This document shows, piece after piece, positions 8,444-17,087 of a DNA stretch of 64,000 nucleotides (its first letter is position 1; each line of letters starts with the position of its first letter). This stretch comes from Bacillus massiliigorillae (GTDB taxonomy: Bacteria > Bacillota > Bacilli > Bacillales > DSM-1321), in NCBI RefSeq assembly GCF_000380245.2, contig NZ_HG428742.1, positions 387,821 to 451,820 of the forward strand, in the 5' to 3' direction. The translations under genes and the position numbers were made by a program. Below the pieces are notes generated by a model, which saw nothing but the letters and a program-made list of their open reading frames with translations, was not told where the DNA came from and ran no database searches.

Positions 8444-9160
8444 TTAATGGTCATCAGCCACTTTGTGAGCCAAGTAAACCATTGTTAACATTGTAAAGAT
8501 AAACGCTTGAACTCCACCTACGAAAATGGAGAAACCTTGCCAAGCAATCATTGGAATGACTGCACCAGCAAATCCAAGGACGCTACCAGCACCTAGACCT
8601 GCTAATAAACCTAGAAGAATTTCACCCGCAAAAATATTACCGTAAAGTCGCAGACCTAACGTTAATGTATTCGCAAATTCTTCAATAATTTTAATTGGGA
8701 ATAAGAAGCCAACTGGTTGGAAATAGCTTCTAGCATAATTGCCCATCCCTTTCATTCTTACACCATAATAGTGTGTTAACGCCAAAATCATTAATGATAA
8801 TGATAATGTAACCGCTGGATCAGCAGTTGGTGATTTCCACCATAGTTCATGTTCAGGACCTAACACAACACTAAATGGTAGACCTAGCATGTTAGCAATG
8901 AAGATATACATAATTAAAGTCATACCTAGCATTAAGAAGCGAGCACCTGACTTCCAATCCATTGCACTGTTAATGATATTTTTTACGAAATCTAGTACCC
9001 ACTCGATAAAGTTTTGTTTACCAGTAGGTTTGAGTTGTAAATTACGTGTAGCAATGAAAGCAATAAGGAAAGTTATTACGCATGCTACTACAATCATCAA
9101 GTTGTTTGCTAAGTTAAATTGCAATCCTGCAATTTTAACAATAGGAGCACCATGATCCAA
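8444..9160 (-). CDS. atpB: ATP synthase Fo a subunit
   Basis: Subunit a (238 aa) provides the proton half-channels next to the c-ring. It is very hydrophobic with five or six membrane helices. The essential Arg is Arg171 in LTLGLRLYGNIFAGEILL, and QAFIFTMLTMVYLAHK is the conserved C-terminal helix. It follows atpI by 6 nt and precedes atpE. Confidence 0.97.
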   Translation of the reverse strand: MDHGAPIVKIAGLQFNLANNLMIVVACVITFLIAFIATRNLQLKPTGKQNFIEWVLDFVKNIINSAMDWKSGARFLMLGMTLIMYIFIANMLGLPFSVVLGPEHELWWKSPTADPAVTLSLSLMILALTHYYGVRMKGMGNYARSYFQPVGFLFPIKIIEEFANTLTLGLRLYGNIFAGEILLGLLAGLGAGSVLGFAGAVIPMIAWQGFSIFVGGVQAFIFTMLTMVYLAHKVADDH

Positions 9161-9166
9161 GAGTAT

Positions 9167-9553
9167 TCACCTCTCTTCCTCGTTATTGACATTATATTTT
9201 TGGATAATAAAAACTATAATAACGACAACCGTAGTTGTCACTAATCCCAATACAGTACCAATGATGCTAAAATGCTCAGGAAACTCTAAAGCAATCATTG
9301 TAGCTAATATGGCAGAGGCATATCGTGAAATACTTCCAACAGATTTAGCCTTCTTACCCTCAACTGCTGCTTGACCAATTTTCATTGTTCTTTTCGCTAG
9401 CAACCAAACATTAAATAATCCTACAACCATACCAAGAATGAGACCTGCAAAAACAGTTTTATAATCTGTAAAACCCCATCCTAGGACGAAAAGAGCCATT
9501 ATATAGAGTAAATATTTCAGCGAGGCTTTCATTAACAACTGCAGTTCTTGCAT
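9167..9553 (-). CDS. atpI: ATP synthase protein I
   Basis: AtpI (128 aa) is a small membrane protein encoded first in many atp operons; it assists c-ring assembly and has been linked to Mg2+ uptake. Four hydrophobic segments are visible (about residues 13-28, 32-52, 75-93 and 98-118). Identity rests mainly on position, length and topology, since the family is poorly conserved. Its ribosome binding site AGGAG is about 12 nt from the ATG. It is the first gene after the atp promoter. Confidence 0.85.
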   Translation of the reverse strand: MQELQLLMKASLKYLLYIMALFVLGWGFTDYKTVFAGLILGMVVGLFNVWLLAKRTMKIGQAAVEGKKAKSVGSISRYASAILATMIALEFPEHFSIIGTVLGLVTTTVVVIIVFIIQKYNVNNEEER

Positions 9554-9647
9554 TTTTTAATTAATCTCCTAATTATTTATGTACTTAACGCAATTATACA
9601 TTCACATGATACCTAGAAAACTGCAAAACCATGTTTATATTATTTAA

Positions 9648-9669
9648 AATAGTAAATCTATTTACTATT
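9648..9669. repeat. Perfect inverted repeat in the atp leader
   Basis: AATAGTAAA and TTTACTATT are perfect 9-nt arms around a 4-nt centre. It may be an operator for a dimeric regulator or an RNA hairpin about 80 nt before atpI; I do not recognise a known box. Confidence 0.5.
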
Positions 9670-9717
9670 ACATCAATTTTTTACAAAAGTGTAGAATACA
9701 AACATTCTATATGAGAA

Positions 9718-9773
9718 TTTGTCGAAAGTATCGACAAAATATCACAAATTATCTACAAAAAATCGACAAATAT
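9718..9773. repeat. Helically phased short direct repeats in the atp leader
   Basis: Four copies of TCnACAAA-like motifs start at 9731 (TCGACAAA), 9742 (TCACAAA), 9752 (TCTACAAA) and 9763 (TCGACAAA), that is every 10-11 bp, one helical turn. An inverted copy TTTGTCGAAA lies at 9718-9727 and matches the Spo0A-box consensus. The A-tracts are also in phase, which would bend the DNA. Confidence 0.5.
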
Positions 9774-9909
9774 AAGACATTTTTCTCCCAAGTACATAGT
9801 AAAAAGGCGTTTAAGCCCATAAAAAGTTACTACCCTTAACAACATGAGTAGGTTGTAAAATAAATTATACTAAATTTTTAGAAAACCCTATCAATTTACA
9901 TCCTTTGTT

Positions 9910-9938
9910 ATAATACAATAGGCTCTTTGCGTTGTCAA
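9910..9938 (-). promoter_or_regulatory. Sigma-A-type promoter of the atp operon
   Basis: The minus strand reads TTGACA (9933-9938), 17 nt, TATTAT (9910-9915): perfect -35, optimal spacing, 5/6 -10. It is the only strong promoter between the subtilase gene and atpI. Confidence 0.8.
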
Positions 9939-10015
9939 TGAACGTATAACGGAATTTACTTTAAGGAAAATCATTTTAACCAGTTGTTCACATTTTTGCA
10001 AAAAAATACAATTAA

Positions 10016-12232
10016 TTAGTTTATTTCAATCATTTTATGATATTCTTCGCTCTTATTTCCTTTTTTAACCACGAGAATAGCATGATAGAGACCCGCCGGC
10101 GGAAGCTCTGTTCGTTTAAAACTTTTTTGTATCAAACCTTTAGGAAGCGGATTCGCTTGATCAAGCAACCCTACATATCGATACGTATCATAATCATATA
10201 GAGCAATTGTTAGCTCATCTCCTCCATCCGGAACATACATTTCATAGCGGTACGTGTCAGGCAAATCACCGGAACTAAAATAAAAACCCATAATTCGAGG
10301 ATATTCTGGTTCCTCATTCAAGTATATATACGGGATATGTAGGCTTTTAGTTCCCTCTTTCACAAGAAAATATCCTTCATAAACACCTTTTTTTAATTTA
10401 GAACCATTTACAGATAACGAAATATATACTTTTCTTTTCTCATTTGACTTAAGTGTAAATGAGAATGGCACCTTCCATAATAAACCTACATCATCTTTCG
10501 GAATAATAAAAGAATAATGCTTAGAGTATTTACTTTTGTTCTCAATAACTAATTCTTTCACATGTTGATGTTCACCACGATAACGATTAAACAAACCAAA
10601 AGTTAATGAATTCGGATAAAAAAATGTATCTGCTTGAACTGCTTGATCTATCTGTATACGCCCCGCTCCTTGTTCATACGTTTTATAGTATGTACCATCT
10701 GGCTTAGTCAATAGCTTGGCAGTAGACATTAATGCCGACTTGATTTGATCTGGCTTCCATTCAGGGTGAGCTTGTTTCAATAAAGCTGCAGCACCAGCTA
10801 CATGTGGAGCTGCCATGCTCGTTCCCTGCAAGGCTATATATCCACCTGGAACAGTAGAATCGATAGCTACTCCTGGTGCAACCACATCTGGTTTGATTTC
10901 CCAACTAACTGTTACCGGACCGCGAGAACTAAAGCTTGCTAAATGGTCCTGCTCCTTTAATAGAACTGTTTGCACAAGCATTCTTGGATTTATTTTTAAA
11001 AGCTTTTTTAACTGCAATCCTTCTTTTTTCTCGATTGTCACCGCTGGGACATTAACATTCTTCGTCACACTCCCGATAAAGCCTCCATCAATATCATTAT
11101 AAATAATGACCCCTACCGCTCCTTTATCTTCTGCATTTTTGATTTTTTTTTGCAAACTTATCTTTCCCCGTTTAAGTAAAACTACATACCCGTTCGCATT
11201 ATTCAACTCTTCCTTCTTTCCATATCCGCCATCAATCATCTGCTTCGAAGAATAATAACTCCATTCTTTGGCACCGTAAATTTGCTGTAATGGAATTCTC
11301 AAACGATTTACCCCTAAACCAACTTGTAGCGTTGATTGCTTAACAGGCGGATAAGAAGCTCCTACTGATATAGCTTTTGTTGACGTTCCGGGAGAGCCAA
11401 CGGTCCACGGACTTGGTCCCGAATTACCACTTGAAACAACAGCAGTGATACCTAAATCAACTGCTTTATTTAAAGCTAATGTAATGGGTAAGTCTGGCCC
11501 ATTAATAGTATTTCCTAATGACAGGTTAATAATATCCATTCGATCTGATATTGCTGCTTCAATAGCGGCAATAATTCCTTCTGATGTTCCCGAACCACCA
11601 GGCCCTAACGCCCGATACGCATATATTTCAGCACCAGGCGCAACACCTTGCATTTTTCCATTCGCGCTAATAATACCTGCTACATGAGTTCCATGTAACG
11701 TTGCAAAGAAAGAAGGGGAAAGCGTTTCCATCGGGTCATCGTCACCATCTACCAAATCCCTACCACCTTTGTAAACACGTTTCAAATCTGGATGAGTATA
11801 ATCAATTCCTGTATCAATAACACCTATCTTTACACCTTTCCCTGTAACTCTCTGATTTCGATTATCATATAGCCCTTGAATAGCTCGACCTCCTATAAAA
11901 GGAACACTCTCATTAATCGTCATTGTGTAGGAAACTGCCTCATGTAAATAACCTTCACCTATCGCGCGTTTGAATGCTGTTATATCTTTCCGCTTTCCTT
12001 CAATAGAGAAACCATAAAGTGCATAACGAAAAATTTTTCTGATTGTAATACCAGGATAGTGTCGGGCGAACTGTAATTTAACATTTAAAGATGCTTTATC
12101 CTCAGACGTAACGATAGCTATTATGTTTTTATTTATACTCTCCTCTTCTCTTTTTACATCAGCCTCAGCAGAGCTCGAAAATGCAGCTATAAAGAAAGAC
12201 AATAATAATAGAAGAAAAATATTTTTTTTCAT
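10016..12232 (-). CDS. Secreted S8 family serine protease (Vpr-like subtilase with PA domain)
   Basis: This 738-aa subtilisin-family protease is exported. Residues 1-24 form a Sec signal peptide (KKNIFLLLLLSFFIAAF). An I9-like propeptide region follows (about 35-107). The catalytic triad is intact: Asp140 in GVIDTGIDYTHPDL, His183 in HGTHVAG and Ser472 in GTSMAAPHVAG; Asn270 in SSGNSG forms the oxyanion hole. A PA domain is inserted at about residues 345-415 (GAVGVIIYND), as in Vpr-type minor extracellular proteases. The last ~200 residues form beta-rich domains. It is probably monocistronic, lying between mnaA and the atp operon. Extracellular protein breakdown is the inferred role. Confidence 0.9.
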   Translation of the reverse strand: MKKNIFLLLLLSFFIAAFSSSAEADVKREEESINKNIIAIVTSEDKASLNVKLQFARHYPGITIRKIFRYALYGFSIEGKRKDITAFKRAIGEGYLHEAVSYTMTINESVPFIGGRAIQGLYDNRNQRVTGKGVKIGVIDTGIDYTHPDLKRVYKGGRDLVDGDDDPMETLSPSFFATLHGTHVAGIISANGKMQGVAPGAEIYAYRALGPGGSGTSEGIIAAIEAAISDRMDIINLSLGNTINGPDLPITLALNKAVDLGITAVVSSGNSGPSPWTVGSPGTSTKAISVGASYPPVKQSTLQVGLGVNRLRIPLQQIYGAKEWSYYSSKQMIDGGYGKKEELNNANGYVVLLKRGKISLQKKIKNAEDKGAVGVIIYNDIDGGFIGSVTKNVNVPAVTIEKKEGLQLKKLLKINPRMLVQTVLLKEQDHLASFSSRGPVTVSWEIKPDVVAPGVAIDSTVPGGYIALQGTSMAAPHVAGAAALLKQAHPEWKPDQIKSALMSTAKLLTKPDGTYYKTYEQGAGRIQIDQAVQADTFFYPNSLTFGLFNRYRGEHQHVKELVIENKSKYSKHYSFIIPKDDVGLLWKVPFSFTLKSNEKRKVYISLSVNGSKLKKGVYEGYFLVKEGTKSLHIPYIYLNEEPEYPRIMGFYFSSGDLPDTYRYEMYVPDGGDELTIALYDYDTYRYVGLLDQANPLPKGLIQKSFKRTELPPAGLYHAILVVKKGNKSEEYHKMIEIN

Positions 12233-12312
12233 GCCAAATTCCTCCTCTCTTTATTGTGACTAAACGAAAAAGATGTATGCAAATTTTTTCTCTATAATGC
12301 TTTTCCCACAAC

Positions 12313-12347
12313 AAAAAAAAAGACACATCGGGTTATGATGTGTCTTT
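12313..12347 (-). terminator. Terminator downstream of mnaA
   Basis: On the minus strand AAAGACACATC pairs with GATGTGTCTTT around a 6-7 nt loop and is followed by nine T. It ends the upp-mnaA transcription unit. Confidence 0.9.
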
Positions 12348-12363
12348 CAATTATGAATTAATC

Positions 12364-13518
12364 TTATTTCTCTAAAGGATTATATGGCTTTGGCACTTCT
12401 TTTGTTTGCTTGAAATAGAAGCGGATTGCTTTTGCAATTCGTTCTGAAGCTTTTCCATCACCATATGGATTAGCAGCATGTGCCATCGCTTCGTAAGCTT
12501 CTTGATTAGTTAAAAGCTCTTTAGCCATACCATAGATTGTTTCTTCTTCCGTACCAGCAAGTTTCAATGTACCAGCTTCAATTCCTTCAGGGCGTTCTGT
12601 CGTATCACGTAAAACCAATACTGGAACAGCAAGTGAAGGAGCTTCTTCTTGTACACCACCTGAATCAGTAAGAATCAAGTGAGCTCTTGAAGCAAAGTTA
12701 TGGAAGTCATATACATCTAATGGCTCAATCAATTGAATTCTTGGGTCATTTCCTAGAACTTCATCCGCAATTTCACGTACAACTGGATTTAAGTGAACAG
12801 GATAGATCACTTGAACATCATCATGCTCGTCCACAATACGTTTAACGGCTCTGAACATATTTCGCATAGGTTGTCCCAAATTCTCACGACGATGAGCTGT
12901 TAATAAGATTAAACGATCATTTCCAAGCTTCTCTAATACAGGATGGCTGTACTCTTCCTTAACTGTAGTAGCAAGTGCATCAATCGCTGTATTACCCGTA
13001 ATAAAAATCGTTTCTTTATCTTTATTTTCATTCAATAAATTTTCAGCTGACTTAGGCGTTGGTGAAAAATGCAAATCTGCCATAACACCCGTTAGTTGAC
13101 GATTCATTTCTTCTGGGTATGGAGAGTACTTATTCCAAGTACGTAATCCTGCCTCAACGTGACCAACAACAATCTTATTATAGAATGCAGCAAGAGCTGC
13201 AATAAATGTTGTCGTTGTATCTCCGTGAACAAGTACGATGTCTGGTTGTACTTCTTTCATGACTTTATCTAAACCTTCTAAACCGCGTGTTGTTACATCA
13301 ATTAATGTTTGACGGTCTTTCATAATGTTTAAATCATAATCAGGTTTAATATCAAAAATCTCCAGAACTTGATCCAGCATTTGTCGGTGTTGAGCAGTTA
13401 CGGTTACAATCGATTCAAAATGCTGAGATTGCTTTTGAAGTTCTAAAACTAATGGAGCCATTTTTATAGCTTCAGGTCTCGTCCCGAAGATTGTCATTAC
13501 CTTAATTCGCTGGGTCAT
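12364..13518 (-). CDS. mnaA: UDP-N-acetylglucosamine 2-epimerase (non-hydrolysing)
   Basis: The enzyme (384 aa) interconverts UDP-GlcNAc and UDP-ManNAc for wall teichoic acid linkage units and surface polysaccharide. Family motifs include FGTRPEAIKMAPLVLEL, LVHGDTTTTFIAALAA, GHVEAGLRT, TAHRRENLGQPM and the UDP-binding LTDSGGVQEEAPSL. I use the ATG at 13518 (MTQRIKVMTIFG); a GTG 9 nt upstream is part of the ribosome binding site AAAAGGTG. It lies just downstream of upp, as in B. subtilis. Confidence 0.95.
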   Translation of the reverse strand: MTQRIKVMTIFGTRPEAIKMAPLVLELQKQSQHFESIVTVTAQHRQMLDQVLEIFDIKPDYDLNIMKDRQTLIDVTTRGLEGLDKVMKEVQPDIVLVHGDTTTTFIAALAAFYNKIVVGHVEAGLRTWNKYSPYPEEMNRQLTGVMADLHFSPTPKSAENLLNENKDKETIFITGNTAIDALATTVKEEYSHPVLEKLGNDRLILLTAHRRENLGQPMRNMFRAVKRIVDEHDDVQVIYPVHLNPVVREIADEVLGNDPRIQLIEPLDVYDFHNFASRAHLILTDSGGVQEEAPSLAVPVLVLRDTTERPEGIEAGTLKLAGTEEETIYGMAKELLTNQEAYEAMAHAANPYGDGKASERIAKAIRFYFKQTKEVPKPYNPLEK

Positions 13519-13533
13519 CAATATCACCTTTTC

Positions 13534-14163
13534 CTATTTTGTTCCGAATAAACGGTCTCCCGCATCACCTAAACCAGGAACAATATAGCCTTTTTCATTT
13601 AATTTTTCATCAAGTGCTGCAATGTAAATATCAACATCTTCATGTGCTTTTTGTAATGCTTCTACACCTTCTGGAGCTGCAATTAAGCACATAAATTTAA
13701 TATTTTTACCGCCACGCTTTTTAAGTGAGTTAATTGCTTCGATAGCAGAACCACCTGTTGCAAGCATTGGGTCTACTACGATGAAATCTCTTTCTTCTAC
13801 ATCGCTAGGTAATTTCACATAGTATTCTACTGGCATTAATGTTTTTGGATCTCTGTAAAGACCGATGTGTCCAACTTTTGCAGCTGGGATTAACTTAAGA
13901 ATACCGTCTACCATACCAATACCAGCACGTAGAATTGGAACGATACCTAATTTCTTACCAGATAAAATTTTAGATTTTGATACTTCAACTGGAGTTTCTA
14001 CATCTACTTCTTCAAGTGGCATATCACGAGTGATTTCAAATGCCATAAGTGTTGCTACTTCATCTACAAGCTCGCGGAATTCTTTCGTACCTGTTGATTT
14101 GTCACGAATATATGTTAGCTTGTGTTGAATTAATGGGTGATCGAATACATAAACTTTTGCCAT
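13534..14163 (-). CDS. upp: Uracil phosphoribosyltransferase
   Basis: Upp (209 aa, the usual length) salvages uracil with PRPP to UMP. The PRPP-binding loop is VDPMLATGGSAIEAI, the uracil-binding C-terminal segment is YIVPGLGDAGDR, and LGIVPILRAGIGMVDG is also conserved. The ATG follows GGAG. A good promoter lies 65-90 bp upstream, and mnaA follows within 15 bp, so the two are probably cotranscribed. Confidence 0.97.
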   Translation of the reverse strand: MAKVYVFDHPLIQHKLTYIRDKSTGTKEFRELVDEVATLMAFEITRDMPLEEVDVETPVEVSKSKILSGKKLGIVPILRAGIGMVDGILKLIPAAKVGHIGLYRDPKTLMPVEYYVKLPSDVEERDFIVVDPMLATGGSAIEAINSLKKRGGKNIKFMCLIAAPEGVEALQKAHEDVDIYIAALDEKLNEKGYIVPGLGDAGDRLFGTK

Positions 14164-14226
14164 GGAGGAACTCTCCTTTTCTATTTGAAAGTAATTTTAG
14201 GTATTAAAAAAAACACACTTCTGTTA

Positions 14227-14255
14227 ATTCTACATAAAAAAATAGCAAGTATCAA
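14227..14255 (-). promoter_or_regulatory. Sigma-A-type promoter upstream of upp
   Basis: The minus strand reads TTGATA (14250-14255), 17 nt, TAGAAT (14227-14232), about 65 bp before the upp ATG. Confidence 0.65.
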
Positions 14256-14375
14256 TAATCTTAATCATATGTTAGAAAAACTTCATTACTTATCATATGA
14301 TAAAAAGCAGATTGACTCATCGTTTTTTATTGAACAGGTTTTGTTTTTTCATTATAGTTTTCCCTCTTCACATAC

Positions 14376-14415
14376 AAAAAAACTACTAAGCCAAAAATTA
14401 TGCTTAGTAGTTTTT
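14376..14415 (-). terminator. Terminator of glyA
   Basis: On the minus strand AAACTACTAAGC and GCTTAGTAGTTT form a 12-bp stem with a 10-nt loop followed by a T-run, right after the glyA stop. Confidence 0.9.
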
Positions 14416-14422
14416 ATTTTTA

Positions 14423-15664
14423 TTAAAGTGATGGATAAAGCTCGTACTTTCCTGATAATGCTTCAACACGTTGTTTTGCTTCAGCTAATTTTGCTTCGTC
14501 TTCAGGATTTTTTAGTGCTAATCCAATTAGGCTAGCAATTTCGTCCATATCTTCTTCAACAAAGCCACGAGATGTTACCGCTGCTGTACCGATACGAATA
14601 CCACTAGTAACAAATGGCTTTTCCTTATCGAATGGAATCGCATTTTTGTTAACTGTTATACCAATTTCATCTAGTACATGCTCCGCTACTTTACCAGTAA
14701 GATTAAATCCACTTACGTCTACTAGAATTAAGTGATTGTCCGTTCCATCAGATACTAGGCGGAAACCTTCTTTCTTTAAGCCTTCCGCAAGACGTTTAGC
14801 GTTTTTAATAATATTAGCTGCATACTCTTTGAAAGAATCTTGTAATGCTTCTCCTAATGCTACTGCTTTACCTGCAATAACATGCATCAATGGTCCACCT
14901 TGAACCCCAGGGAATACAGTTTTATCGATTTTCTTTCCATATTCTTCTTTACAAAGAATCATCCCACCACGAGGTCCGCGCAATGTTTTATGAGTAGTTG
15001 TTGTTACAAAGTCGGCGTATGGAACCGGGCTTTCATGTAAGCCAGTAGCAACTAATCCGGCGATATGTGCCATATCCACCATGAATAGTGCACCTACTTC
15101 ATCAGCAATCTCTTTAAACTTCTTAAAATCAATTGCACGAGGGTATGCACTAGCCCCAGCAACAATTAGTTTTGGCTTATGTTCTAAAGCTTTCGCACGA
15201 ACATCATCATAATCAATACGGTTTGTAACTTCATCTACACCATATTCTACGAAATTATAAAGAATTCCACTGAAGTTTACGTGGCTACCATGCGTTAAGT
15301 GACCACCGTGAGATAAATTCATTCCAAGTACCGTGTCGCCAGGCTCTAGAATTGTAAAGTATACAGCCATATTAGCTTGTGCACCTGAATGTGGTTGTAC
15401 GTTAACATATTCTGCTCCGAAAATTTCTTTCGCACGATCTCTTGCTAAATCTTCTACAACATCCACATGCTCACAGCCACCATAGTAACGTTTTCCAGGA
15501 TAACCTTCCGCATATTTATTTGTTAAAACTGAACCTTGAGCTTCCATAACCGCTTCACTTACAAAGTTTTCAGAAGCAATTAACTCGATTTTTGTTCTTT
15601 GACGCTTTAATTCATCTTGAATCACATCATATACTTGTTTGTCTTGTTCGATTAAATGTTTCAT
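14423..15664 (-). CDS. glyA: Serine hydroxymethyltransferase
   Basis: GlyA (413 aa) is a PLP enzyme that converts serine and tetrahydrofolate to glycine and 5,10-methylene-THF. The PLP lysine lies in VTTTTHKTLRGPRGG. Other family segments are LIASENFVSEAV, YPGKRYYGGCE and VQPHSGAQANMAVY. The start at 15664 (MKHLIEQDKQVYD) is 6 nt after AGGAGG; an ATG two codons earlier directly abuts the ribosome binding site. It is flanked by its own terminator and that of the next operon, so it is monocistronic. Confidence 0.97.
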   Translation of the reverse strand: MKHLIEQDKQVYDVIQDELKRQRTKIELIASENFVSEAVMEAQGSVLTNKYAEGYPGKRYYGGCEHVDVVEDLARDRAKEIFGAEYVNVQPHSGAQANMAVYFTILEPGDTVLGMNLSHGGHLTHGSHVNFSGILYNFVEYGVDEVTNRIDYDDVRAKALEHKPKLIVAGASAYPRAIDFKKFKEIADEVGALFMVDMAHIAGLVATGLHESPVPYADFVTTTTHKTLRGPRGGMILCKEEYGKKIDKTVFPGVQGGPLMHVIAGKAVALGEALQDSFKEYAANIIKNAKRLAEGLKKEGFRLVSDGTDNHLILVDVSGFNLTGKVAEHVLDEIGITVNKNAIPFDKEKPFVTSGIRIGTAAVTSRGFVEEDMDEIASLIGLALKNPEDEAKLAEAKQRVEALSGKYELYPSL

Positions 15665-15861
15665 TGCCATCCTCCTAGTATTGTTGCATCGCCGTATTGG
15701 CAAACACATCGCATTTACACGTAACTTTTTAGAAAATTCAACCTTATTTTAACACGTTCGCCTTCTCATGAATAGTACCTAAACTTTATCTAACTAAATA
15801 AAAATAAAATAGTTAAATTACGAACATTTTAATTTATATGTATTTTTTTATTCGTTTTTTT

Positions 15862-15898
15862 AAAAACCTCTGATTAATCATTGATTAACCAGAGGTCT
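15862..15898 (-). terminator. Terminator of the rpiB-ywlG unit
   Basis: On the minus strand GACCTCTGGTTAATCA pairs with TGATTAATCAGAGGTTTT over about 14 bp, followed by T-rich sequence, 35 bp after the ywlG stop. Confidence 0.88.
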
Positions 15899-15934
15899 CG
15901 AAAAAAGATGTCATTGATTACAAATCTTCATTTA

Positions 15935-16510
15935 TCATCTATCAATATCACCATAATTCGCTCGCACTCCGCCAATTAGTTTCGGACGAGAAACAGCCAT
16001 TGTGACATGGGCTTGTCCAATGCTTTTCGTTTTTGAGCGAACTGGTACAGCAACATGCTTCAAATGCATGCCAATAAAAGTATCACCAATATCAATACCA
16101 GCTTCGGCACGAATATGTTCCACCACAACTGCGTCATTTAAGTTTTGATAAGCAAATGTTGCAAGTGCACCTCCAGCAGAACGAATTGGCACAACAGATA
16201 CTTCCTCATAACCATATCGCTCCATCGTAGAAGCCTCTACAACAAGTGCTCGATTTAAATGTTCACAGCATTGATAAGCAATAGCAATATTGTGCTCCTT
16301 TGCAAACTGATAAGTCGTTTGGAATATAGCTTCGGCAACTTCTAATGTTCCAGCTGTTCCAATATGTTCCCCAACTACTTCGCTTGTACTGCAGCCAATC
16401 ACCAGTTGTTTACAACGGGCAAAATTCGAGTGCGCTTGTAAATCAGAAAGAGCCTGCTTCAAGTGTACTTTAATTGATTCTAAATCTGTTGCATCTATTT
16501 TCTCTTTCAT
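15935..16510 (-). CDS. ywlG: TIGR01440/UPF0340 family protein YwlG
   Basis: This 191-aa protein belongs to the UPF0340 (YwlG) family, whose biochemical role is not established. Conserved segments include VIGCSTSEVVGEHIGT, AYQCCEHLNRALVVE, FIGMHLKHVAVPVR and VSRPKLIGGVRANYG. The start is the ATG at 16510 (MKEKIDATDLESIKV), 10 nt after GGGAGG; an earlier ATG overlaps that site. It follows rpiB by 20 bp, the same pairing as in B. subtilis. Confidence 0.9.
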   Translation of the reverse strand: MKEKIDATDLESIKVHLKQALSDLQAHSNFARCKQLVIGCSTSEVVGEHIGTAGTLEVAEAIFQTTYQFAKEHNIAIAYQCCEHLNRALVVEASTMERYGYEEVSVVPIRSAGGALATFAYQNLNDAVVVEHIRAEAGIDIGDTFIGMHLKHVAVPVRSKTKSIGQAHVTMAVSRPKLIGGVRANYGDIDR

Positions 16511-16530
16511 CCCTACAAAACCTCCCATTC

Positions 16531-16983
16531 TTATAGCGATGGATTAGCATTTTCATATTGAGTAATTTTATTTACTCGATTTTCGTGACGTCCACCTTCA
16601 AAATCAGTTGTTAACCAAATTTTCGCGATATCTCTTGCTAATCCTGGTCCAATTACACGTTCACCCATAGCAAGCATATTGGTATCATTATGCTCACGAG
16701 TAGCTTTCGCGCTAAATGTATCGTGTACAAGTGCACAGCGAATACCTTTAACTTTATTTGCAGCTATACTCATACCAATTCCAGTACCACAAATTAGAAT
16801 CCCTCTATCAAATTCACCGTTTGCTACTTTCTCTGCTACTGGAAGTGCATAGTCTGGATAATCTACAGACGTCGAACACTCACATCCAAAGTCTTCGTAT
16901 TGAATGCCCATTTCCTCTAGTAATGATTTAATTTCTTCACGAATATTAATACCACCGTGATCTGATGCGATAGCTACTTTCAT
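16531..16983 (-). CDS. rpiB: Ribose-5-phosphate isomerase B (RpiB/LacA/LacB family)
   Basis: The protein (150 aa) isomerises ribose-5-P and ribulose-5-P in the pentose phosphate pathway. Motifs are IASDHGGINIREEI at the N-terminus, the active-site GILICGTGIGMSIAANKVKG and HNDTNMLAMGERVIG. The Cys in ICGTGIG is the expected catalytic base. It is the B. subtilis ywlF equivalent by position, upstream of ywlG. Confidence 0.93.
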   Translation of the reverse strand: MKVAIASDHGGINIREEIKSLLEEMGIQYEDFGCECSTSVDYPDYALPVAEKVANGEFDRGILICGTGIGMSIAANKVKGIRCALVHDTFSAKATREHNDTNMLAMGERVIGPGLARDIAKIWLTTDFEGGRHENRVNKITQYENANPSL

Positions 16984-17087
16984 CTTGATCGTCTCCTTTT
17001 GACATTGAATGTATTGAATTTTAGTAAGTACTAAAGAAACAAGTCAACATTTACACATTTCTTAGACATTCATTTTATGTAGATGAA

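Larger units (their letters stand above)
9554..10015. other. 462-bp gap: atp promoter and long untranslated leader
   Basis: No gene is seen. The gap holds the atp promoter (9910-9938), a leader of about 350 nt before atpI, a palindrome at 9648-9669, and phased TCnACAAA repeats at 9718-9773. The subtilase gene ends at 10016 and no clear terminator for it is visible between its stop and the atp promoter. Confidence 0.6.

Noticed and set aside
15780..15860. Possible PurR boxes upstream of glyA (ACGAAC and ATTCGT cores)
   Set aside because: The two cores are 26 nt apart rather than about 16-17, and flanking bases fit poorly.
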